A stretch of DNA of 64,000 bases from Segatella copri (lineage in GTDB: Bacteria; Bacteroidota; Bacteroidia; Bacteroidales; Bacteroidaceae). The notes beneath the pieces were generated by a model. The model worked only from the letters and a program-made list of their open reading frames with translations. It was not told where the DNA came from and did no database searches. The stretch lies in the NCBI RefSeq assembly GCF_019249795.2, contig NZ_CP156891.1, positions 1,506,001 to 1,570,000 on the forward strand. The letters run 5' to 3'. Below are positions 34,727 through 41,337 of the stretch, one piece after another. The position numbers and the translations under genes are program-made. Each line of letters opens with the position of its first letter. Within the stretch, counting starts at the first letter, position 1.

Positions 34727-35929
34727 ATGGGATTTTTTGGTTTTAAATCTTCTAAGGAAGTAGAAGAAGAGAAAAGACAGGCTGCCGAGGAAGCAGCGAG
34801 AAGAGTGGAACAGAACAACCTGACCAACCTCAGCAACCTGAGCAAGGGAAGTCAGCTGAATTTCGCCATCCCTTATTTTGATGTCTTCGACCCACGTCTG
34901 CAAGATTATGGCGTACCAGTATCTGTACATGGTGCCGTAGTATATGCTATCGAGGACATGGATCTCTTCCATAGTGTGAACCGCAATGAGGGTTACAGCG
35001 ACGAGACTTTCAAGAACAAGCTTCGTGGCCAGCTCACCAAGTTCATCAAGAGTGTAGTTAGCAATGCCCCTTCTGACGCTCAGATTCCTGCAGTTCAGAT
35101 TGAGCGCAAGATTTTTGAGATTAGCGAACTCATCCAGCAGCGTGTTACTCCACAGGTGGAAAAGCTTTTCGGCATCACCATCCGCAGTCTCGACATCACA
35201 GGCATCAACGTAGATAAGGAGAGCCGTGGTTACCGTGAACTCAAAGCCCTCACTGCCGACCTGGAGAAGGAGCGTATGATGGCTCAGCATAATGCCCAGA
35301 TTTCCAACTTCAACCTCAACAACGACCTTCAGCAGGATATGCTCAAGAAGCAGTCTGAGCTGAATCTCGATGCCATGGGCAGAAAGCAGGAACTCGACCT
35401 TGGCGGTCAGGAGGAGTTACAGCGCATGAACTTGGAGAACCAACGTGAAACCATGCGTATTCAGCGTGAGGAGATGCAGCGTGCTTCTCGTCTCCAGACA
35501 GAGCAGACCTTTATGGGTGCTCATCAGGCAAACCTCAATGCTGGTGTTCTCAACAATGCCACAGATAATGGCATCAATGCCTTCCGCCAGCAGACTATGG
35601 GTGGTATGAACAACATGGGTCAGATGGGCGGAGCTCCTCAGATGCCAGGTCAGAAAGGCATGGGTGGTGCACCTCAGATGCCGGGAATGGGTGCTGCTAT
35701 TCCTCAGGTACAGTATTATATTGGCATCAATGGCCAGCAGTATGGTCCATGCGATTGGAACAAGCTCCAGCAGCTCGTTCAGCAGGGTCAGCTCACCCAG
35801 CAGTCATACGTTTGGAAGAATGGCATGGCGCAGTGGGAGTTTGCCGGCAATGTAGCAGAACTCGCTCCATTGTTCCAAGGCACCGCCCCACAGATGCCGG
35901 GAATGCCTCCTACTATGCCGGGGATGTAA
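34727..35929 (+). CDS. SPFH (YdjI-like) protein with C-terminal GYF_2 domain
   Basis: 400 residues. Residues about 35-200 form an SPFH domain of the YdjI / virion-core-like kind (FDVFDPRLQDYGVPVSVHGA, RVTPQVEKLFGITIRSLDI). Helical coiled coil covers about 200-270, a Gly/Met/Pro linker with repeated APQMPG follows, and a GYF_2 domain (about 325-385: YYIGINGQQYGPCDWNKLQQ, YVWKNGMAQWEFA) precedes a second PQMPG tail. GYF domains bind proline-rich peptides, and such stretches occur here and in the protease and scaffold proteins. It is probably a membrane-surface scaffold. Confidence 0.82.
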   Translation: MGFFGFKSSKEVEEEKRQAAEEAARRVEQNNLTNLSNLSKGSQLNFAIPYFDVFDPRLQDYGVPVSVHGAVVYAIEDMDLFHSVNRNEGYSDETFKNKLRGQLTKFIKSVVSNAPSDAQIPAVQIERKIFEISELIQQRVTPQVEKLFGITIRSLDITGINVDKESRGYRELKALTADLEKERMMAQHNAQISNFNLNNDLQQDMLKKQSELNLDAMGRKQELDLGGQEELQRMNLENQRETMRIQREEMQRASRLQTEQTFMGAHQANLNAGVLNNATDNGINAFRQQTMGGMNNMGQMGGAPQMPGQKGMGGAPQMPGMGAAIPQVQYYIGINGQQYGPCDWNKLQQLVQQGQLTQQSYVWKNGMAQWEFAGNVAELAPLFQGTAPQMPGMPPTMPGM

Positions 35930-35982
35930 TTTCCCGGCAGCTATAATACAAACAAAAGTAAGAACATTAAATTTTTGATAAT

Positions 35983-37317
35983 ATGGGATTATTCAAAAAA
36001 TTAGTCGGTGATATCGCAAAGACAGTAGGTGAAAGCCTGGAAGAAGTTTCAAACGAAGCCAAAAAGAGTTTCCAAGAGGCTCGCGAAGAGGTAAGAAAGA
36101 ACATCCAGGAAGCAAAGCTGAATCAATCCAACTATGATGATGACGATGATGATGACAATTGGGATTATCCATTAACAAAGTTATCAGATGATGACGATGA
36201 TATACGAATCCAGTTAGGCACTTTTAAAAATGGCGTTTTAACCATCAACGAGGGACATACAACTCTCGGCGAAGATGCCTTGGAGGGTTATAAGAAAATT
36301 AGAAAAGTTGTCTTCCCTTCAACCCTTAGAGAAATTGATGGATGTTTTTTCAGTGAGCATGGACATGAGGACTATCTTGAAGAGGTAGATTTCTCAAAGG
36401 TTAAATTATTGAAGGAAATTCCAGACTGTCTGTTTGAAAATTGTAAGAGACTTCAAGAAATAAACTTTCCTGAAGGAGTAAAAATAATAGATAGTGAAGT
36501 GTTCGATAGATGCACCAACCTCCGCAAGATAACATTTCCAAGTACCCTAAAGTCGCTCCAAAGCACAACATATAAATGTAAGAATATCGAAGAATTGGAT
36601 TTGTCCAAGGTTCATCTGTTGGAAGAAATTCCAGATAATTTCATTGGTGAAAATTGCAAGATTGAGACACTTGTCATTCCTGTAGGAGTAAAAATTGTGG
36701 GTGATGAATTTGCCTCAAGCAAGAGCATTAGAGAGGTATATGTACCTTACACTGTTGAAGAAATCGGCACTCTCAATGATGACGAATACGCACCTGATGT
36801 GTATATCTACACCAATAAACTGACGGATATAGAAAGTCTATGTGCCAATATTAAGACTCTGTATGTACCAGAAGAGTTATATGTCTACTACGCCGAGCTT
36901 CTAAAAGATGTTGACGATACAGAAGTTCGTCTTCGTAAGATGCCTGCAGACAAGTTGGATTTCTATGGGACACCTGTTCCATCACTTACCGAAGTGGACG
37001 AAGAAGACAATTCTGCTCCTCAGATGCCAGAACAGGATCAAGACATAGAGACACCTATTGTAGAGGAAGAAACTGAGGAGTTAGAGGACGAAACCAAGGA
37101 TATCCAGGACGAAACCGAAGAGATTCCAACAATACAGAAGTCTCCTGGCAACCTATTCTCTGATGGTCTTGAGGAGCTCATCAATTCTGTAGCAGAAAGC
37201 GATGAGCTGACAGACAAAAAGAAGGAGATTGTCTTACGCCGTGCTGTCAAGGAGGGAGAAGATCCTGATGAGGTAGAAATGGTGCTTGAGGCAAGATTCT
37301 ACGAGAAGCATAATTAA
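35983..37317 (+). CDS. BspA-type leucine-rich-repeat protein with C-terminal helical module
   Basis: 444 residues. The N-terminal amphipathic helix (MGLFKKLVGDIAKTVGESL) could lie on a membrane. A run of Asp encoded by GAT/GAC repeats follows (about residues 52-75). Residues about 90-310 hold LRR_5 units (YKKIRKVVFPSTLREIDG, CKRLQEINFPEGVKIID, CTNLRKITFPSTLKSL), a recognition fold. After an acidic linker, the C-terminus (about 390-444) has the helical module SDELTDKKKEIVLRRAVKEG, as in the next gene. There is no signal peptide, so it is intracellular, unlike surface BspA proteins. It may be the sensor of the module. Confidence 0.8.
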   Translation: MGLFKKLVGDIAKTVGESLEEVSNEAKKSFQEAREEVRKNIQEAKLNQSNYDDDDDDDNWDYPLTKLSDDDDDIRIQLGTFKNGVLTINEGHTTLGEDALEGYKKIRKVVFPSTLREIDGCFFSEHGHEDYLEEVDFSKVKLLKEIPDCLFENCKRLQEINFPEGVKIIDSEVFDRCTNLRKITFPSTLKSLQSTTYKCKNIEELDLSKVHLLEEIPDNFIGENCKIETLVIPVGVKIVGDEFASSKSIREVYVPYTVEEIGTLNDDEYAPDVYIYTNKLTDIESLCANIKTLYVPEELYVYYAELLKDVDDTEVRLRKMPADKLDFYGTPVPSLTEVDEEDNSAPQMPEQDQDIETPIVEEETEELEDETKDIQDETEEIPTIQKSPGNLFSDGLEELINSVAESDELTDKKKEIVLRRAVKEGEDPDEVEMVLEARFYEKHN

Positions 37318-37357
37318 TACATATAACTGAAAATAATAACAAATAGAATTTCCTACG

Positions 37358-38566
37358 ATGTATAACGAACAAATTGAATCACTTATCACTGCAGCTTTGG
37401 CAGATGGTGTATTGACTGACAAAGAGAAGAATCTTCTCTTCAAGAAGGCCGAGGCTATGGGCATCGACCGCGACGAGTTTGAACTGGTACTTGAGGGTCG
37501 TCTTGCTAAACGCAAGAAAGAAATGGAAGCACAGGCTCCTCAGGCAGCTAAGCCTGCTAAGAAGAAAGGTGCAATTCCACAGGAGCTTGATGACCTCATC
37601 AAAGAGTACCTTACCGACGGCATCATCTCTGCCAAGGAGCGTCAGGTGCTTTTGAATAAAGCACAGGCTCTGGGTTTGAATGTTGACGAGGTTGATCTGT
37701 ACATTGATGCACAGCAGCAAAAGGCAGATCAGGCTGTAGCAGCTGCTGTGAACAAGCGTCGTGGCAAGACCTGCCCTTACTGCGGTAGCTCTATTCCAGA
37801 ACTGACCGACAAGTGTCCTAACTGTGGTGGCAACATCACCCCTGAGGCAAGTAAGGAGTTGGAGGAGATTATCGAGCATCTTGAGTCTGCTTTGGTAAAC
37901 TTCAAGTCTGGAGAAGATGTTGATAAGAGCAAGGCTGAGGTGGAGCGCTATGCTCGCAAAGCAAGAATGCACTATGGTAACAATTCTAAGATACAGCGCT
38001 TGCTTGATGAGGTTGAGGCTGAATCAGAAGCAGCAGAGACAGAAGCCAAAAAGAATGCGAAAAAGAAATTTTGGCTAAATATTATCGAAAAAAATAAAAA
38101 GTTTGTTTTAATTGCCATTGCTGCCATTCCACTATTTGGATTTATATGGTATGAAGCTACCGCTGATGCAAGAAGAGAACAAGCTGAGCAAGAAGAAAGA
38201 CAAGAAGAAAGACAAGCTTATCAAGAAGAAAAAGCAGCAAAAAATGCTAAAGATCTCTCATATGTTCAAAATACAGCTAAAGAGGTTAATGACTTTCTTG
38301 ATAAAGGGCAAGTTGACAAGGCTGCCAACGCACTTACGATGTGTGAGGCTTCAGGTTTAGGCAACCCTCTACAGGATAATGATCAAGCAACTTCTTTGTA
38401 TAAATCATTGGTTGCAAATGTTGTAGATGCATATCTTGATAAAGGGAAAAAGAAAAAAGCGCAAAATTTAGTTATTTCTTGTAGCTCAAAGTTCGATTTC
38501 GGTAAAAGTGGACTAGCTGAATTATTCGAAAAATTGGGATGTGATGGTAATTATGAGTTTAAGTAA
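37358..38566 (+). CDS. Zinc-ribbon membrane protein with two helical TerB-like modules
   Basis: 402 residues. Two copies of a helical module open the protein (LADGVLTDKEKNLLFKKAEA at about 15-34 and YLTDGIISAKERQVLLNKAQ at about 85-104). A zinc ribbon (CPYCGSS...CPNCGG, about 140-160), a charged helical linker, one membrane helix (FVLIAIAAIPLFGFIWY, about 248-264), an Arg/Glu-rich coiled coil and a helical C-terminal domain follow. The module and zinc ribbon would be cytosolic. It closes the contiguous core of the operon and is followed by a strong hairpin. Confidence 0.75.
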   Translation: MYNEQIESLITAALADGVLTDKEKNLLFKKAEAMGIDRDEFELVLEGRLAKRKKEMEAQAPQAAKPAKKKGAIPQELDDLIKEYLTDGIISAKERQVLLNKAQALGLNVDEVDLYIDAQQQKADQAVAAAVNKRRGKTCPYCGSSIPELTDKCPNCGGNITPEASKELEEIIEHLESALVNFKSGEDVDKSKAEVERYARKARMHYGNNSKIQRLLDEVEAESEAAETEAKKNAKKKFWLNIIEKNKKFVLIAIAAIPLFGFIWYEATADARREQAEQEERQEERQAYQEEKAAKNAKDLSYVQNTAKEVNDFLDKGQVDKAANALTMCEASGLGNPLQDNDQATSLYKSLVANVVDAYLDKGKKKKAQNLVISCSSKFDFGKSGLAELFEKLGCDGNYEFK

Positions 38567-38587
38567 ATTGAAAACATAGTATATATA

Positions 38588-38628
38588 TTAGACGAATTTA
38601 CACATATGTTATGTGTAAATTCGTCTAA
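38588..38628 (+). terminator. 18-bp perfect hairpin after the core of module 4
   Basis: Arms TTAGACGAATTTACACAT (38588-38605) and its exact complement (38611-38628) with a 5-nt loop. No long T run follows, so it could be a terminator, a processing site or a partial attenuator before the GIY-YIG gene. Confidence 0.6.
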
Positions 38629-38668
38629 AGATAATTAATTGTTACAAAATAATATTACATCATAGATT

Positions 38669-39487
38669 ATGATACTACTTAATGATATTCTCAGACTTCC
38701 GGATATTAAAAACGTTAAAGTTAGATTTAATTTGAACTTCGGAACCAAAAGACCAGCTATTGATTATTTTACAGACCAAACGGAAGAAAGCAAGCAACAT
38801 ATGCTTGACGGTCAATACTGGAACTATGCAAGAAAAAGCAATTTCTCTAATGGAAACATTACCTTAGGTTTTGTCCCTATCCCTCAAAAACAAGACTGTT
38901 GGTTACTATTCCATATAGGAAAGATTGTTCAAGATCTTGGTATTCAAAATGGAGTTGGATATGAATATGAAGAGTTGGATGAATACAAAGAATACATCGG
39001 CAGAATTGTTATCCGCTTCAAAAATCATAGTCAAAATCTAATCAGAATAGGAGAAAATGTATTGCCAGAGTGCATAGTTGAAGAGATTCTGCCCAATGTT
39101 TACAACAACGACTATTTTCCTGGATATTCCAACGTGAATGTTTCATGGCTATCTCTTAAGAATCTCATCACAAAAGATAGTTGGCGTTCTGCTCTTGAAA
39201 ATCAAAAAGGAGTGTATCTGTTGGTAGATTCAAATACAGGAAAACAATATGTTGGTTCAGCGTATGGTGAAGATATGATTCTCGGTAGATGGGAAACATA
39301 CATTCGTACATGCCATGGAGGAAATAAACTTCTAAAGGAATTAGGTACAGACTATATCAAGAATAATTTCTATTTCACAATTCTCGAAACATTCAATAAG
39401 GATACTGATGACCAAATCATCATTGATAGGGAATCACATTGGAAAGATGTATTGTTTACAAGAAAATTCGGATATAACAAGAACTAA
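38669..39487 (+). CDS. GIY-YIG family nuclease
   Basis: A 272-residue soluble protein. The C-terminal GIY-YIG domain starts near residue 183: GVYLLVDSNTGKQYVGSAYG carries the two signature motifs as GVY and YVG, followed by the arginine in ILGRWETYI, the His in CHGGNKLL and the metal-ligand Glu in IIDRESHWKD. The N-terminal 175 residues are a domain that I do not recognise but which is typical of stand-alone bacterial GIY-YIG proteins. It could cut DNA as an effector, or be a separate gene carried after the core. A hairpin separates it from the core. Confidence 0.85.
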   Translation: MILLNDILRLPDIKNVKVRFNLNFGTKRPAIDYFTDQTEESKQHMLDGQYWNYARKSNFSNGNITLGFVPIPQKQDCWLLFHIGKIVQDLGIQNGVGYEYEELDEYKEYIGRIVIRFKNHSQNLIRIGENVLPECIVEEILPNVYNNDYFPGYSNVNVSWLSLKNLITKDSWRSALENQKGVYLLVDSNTGKQYVGSAYGEDMILGRWETYIRTCHGGNKLLKELGTDYIKNNFYFTILETFNKDTDDQIIIDRESHWKDVLFTRKFGYNKN

Positions 39488-39622
39488 AAGGTACGATATT
39501 TTTACAACAGCATCATTCAATAATCAAGCTCCAATACTTTTTTCAAAATATTGGCGTTTTTTTTTGAAATTTTCCCTTCATATTACTATATTATAAAGGT
39601 ATAACCAAAAAGCAAGAATAAG

Positions 39623-40150
39623 ATGACAAATAAAATGTCTTTATGTATTATCAAATACACCTATACTCGATATGTAGGGGTGGATATCGAAAAATATACT
39701 CGGGGACTATTCGAGTATGTGAAGGAAGAGTTTGGGGAGTTTCAACCACAAATGTCAGAGCCTGGAACTATACCTGATATGCCAGACTATCTGGACATCG
39801 TGCTCTGCAAGAAGGATGGCAGCATCTTCTACGAAAGCGACATTCTGCGCCGTGCCGTCAACATTCCGCATGATTGTCAAATGGATGGATTAGTATTGGA
39901 AATCTTTATCCAGAACTGCGATGGCACGAGATACAAAAAAAGACATGCATATCCCAAGCCTTGGGAGAACCATAAAGCTAACGGCAAGTCGGGCATGAGA
40001 AAACTGAAAATTCATAAAACTATCAGCAAAAGGAATCTTAACAATCAAGAAGGCAAAGACTCTGAAGGCATCAGAATACCTGAACTTAGACCACAGATTG
40101 ACTTTCACGATTTTTTAAGACAATTATCCCATGACATACGAAAAATTTAA
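39623..40150 (+). CDS. Hypothetical protein, module 4 copy
   Basis: A 175-residue soluble protein, paralogue of the one at 22920. Its N-terminal 60 residues diverge (VGVDIEKYTRGLFEYVKEEF), while the remainder from LCKKDGSIFYESDILRRAV is nearly identical. A short Lys/Asn-rich stretch (IHKTISKRNLNNQEGKD) looks disordered. Its end overlaps the 342-residue gene by 20 bases, indicating translational coupling. No family was recognised. Confidence 0.7.
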   Translation: MTNKMSLCIIKYTYTRYVGVDIEKYTRGLFEYVKEEFGEFQPQMSEPGTIPDMPDYLDIVLCKKDGSIFYESDILRRAVNIPHDCQMDGLVLEIFIQNCDGTRYKKRHAYPKPWENHKANGKSGMRKLKIHKTISKRNLNNQEGKDSEGIRIPELRPQIDFHDFLRQLSHDIRKI

Positions 40151-41217
40151 GCAATTGGCTGAACATCCACAGCATCGGGATGTTCCTGCCATCTTCAAGC
40201 TCGAAGTTTTAGAAACGGAAGAGCTGGAGGAGAAGAAACGTTCACATTATCCGAAATATAAGGTGAACACCTATTGTCCGCAAGCCTTCACCACAACTTT
40301 GGAGGAGGCAGAGAGACTGATGCACCAGGATGTCCTTTACCGCAAGAAGATGAAGGAGGAAGACGACTATCCGCTAGATACCTTCTGCTATTATATCTCG
40401 GAGATTCCAATGGGACTGTTGCACTACGACCGCGAATGTCTTTCTGAAAGAGTGTATGACGGTGAGGGAAAACTGATCGACCGGTCTTACTGCTGTTCGC
40501 GTTTCAGCATTTACTATCCCGGAGTCTGCGATTTGCCTGCATACGACCGTCATCCTGACGAGACCTTCCGAGGCAGAAACGCAGAACAGATTAGATTCCA
40601 GAAAGGTGACATCGTGGAAGTATATCGTGGCAATGAGGTGAAACTTGCCATCGTTGTCGGTACTCCGCTTACCACCGAATGGATCTGGGAGAGAAACCAG
40701 GCTGCCAAGGATAAAAGGGGATTGGATGAACTGCCATACGATGAAACTGACGACAGCTATACCGTGATAGATGGTCCTGGTTACGAGTACCACGACCATG
40801 TTCCGTCGCTGTATGTCTTCGACCCTCACTATCATGTGCCGCTCTATCTTCAGAGACGATTCAAGGGGTATCTGGAAAAGGCTGAGAAAAAGCAGAAAGA
40901 AGAGGAGGAGAAAGACAGGATCTTCCGCCAGGCTCACGATTGCTGCTTCAGCAACAAGGAACAAATAGAGAAGTCTGAAAAGTGCGGCTGTTTCTTCTGC
41001 GGCGAAATCTTCTCGCCATCCGAAATCACGGATTACCTCCCTGATGAGCCGCCTACAGCCGAATGTCCCTTCTGTTATACCGACTCCGTAATAGGTGATG
41101 CCTCCGGCTTCCCTATCACCAAGGATTTCTTGAAGAAAATGAGGAAGAGATATTTCTAGGCGATTTTTCAACGTTTTTCACCGACCTGCCCCCTATCTCA
41201 TGGGGGCAGTATCAGTT
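39801..41217 (+). repeat. 1.4-kb direct repeat, right copy
   Basis: Same orientation as 23098-24511, about 16.7 kb away. The copies differ by a few substitutions and a 3-nt indel at the gene junction. Identity ends within boundary repeat f. Confidence 0.9.
40131..41159 (+). CDS. Hypothetical protein with C-terminal zinc-binding domain (module 4 copy)
   Basis: 342 residues, almost identical to the product of 23425-24453. The body is acidic and aromatic-rich (CYYISEIPMGLLHYDRECL, QIRFQKGDIVEVYRGNEVKL) and gives no family match. A charged helix leads to the C-terminal CGCFFCGEIFSPSEI...ECPFCYTDSVIGD domain, probably zinc-binding. It is last in module 4 and directly followed by repeat f, just as its twin ends module 1 before repeat b. 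Confidence 0.75.
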   Translation: MTYEKFKQLAEHPQHRDVPAIFKLEVLETEELEEKKRSHYPKYKVNTYCPQAFTTTLEEAERLMHQDVLYRKKMKEEDDYPLDTFCYYISEIPMGLLHYDRECLSERVYDGEGKLIDRSYCCSRFSIYYPGVCDLPAYDRHPDETFRGRNAEQIRFQKGDIVEVYRGNEVKLAIVVGTPLTTEWIWERNQAAKDKRGLDELPYDETDDSYTVIDGPGYEYHDHVPSLYVFDPHYHVPLYLQRRFKGYLEKAEKKQKEEEEKDRIFRQAHDCCFSNKEQIEKSEKCGCFFCGEIFSPSEITDYLPDEPPTAECPFCYTDSVIGDASGFPITKDFLKKMRKRYF

Positions 41218-41233
41218 CCCAAAAAGAACATTA
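41160..41233 (+). repeat. Island boundary repeat, copy f, with 27-nt prefix
   Basis: The prefix at 41160-41186 and core at 41189-41233 match copy b exactly through CAGTATCAGTT, then diverge (CCCAAAAAGAACATT). It closes the island. Confidence 0.9.
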
Positions 41234-41241
41234 AAAAGTGC

Positions 41242-41291
41242 GATAGCACCGCCCTAACTACCTATTTTTATATAGTTAGGGCGGTGCTATC
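41242..41291. repeat. Solo 19-bp palindrome of the archaeal-type ATPase family
   Basis: GATAGCACCGCCCTAACTA (41242-41260) and its exact complement (41273-41291), loop CCTATTTTTATA. The same core and loop occur in palindrome 2 upstream of the ATPase at 24537, 15 kb away, but no ATPase gene is nearby here. Confidence 0.85.
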
Positions 41292-41293
41292 AG

Positions 41294-41330
41294 AAAAAAG
41301 AAGCAGGATGGAAGACTGGTCCACCCTGCT
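41294..41330 (-). terminator. Rho-independent terminator of the haem operon
   Basis: Arms AGCAGGATGG (41302-41311) and CCACCCTGCT (41321-41330), one mismatch. On the minus strand it is followed by TTCTTTTTT. It lies 7 nt after the receptor stop codon. Confidence 0.88.
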
Positions 41331-41337
41331 ATTTTTA

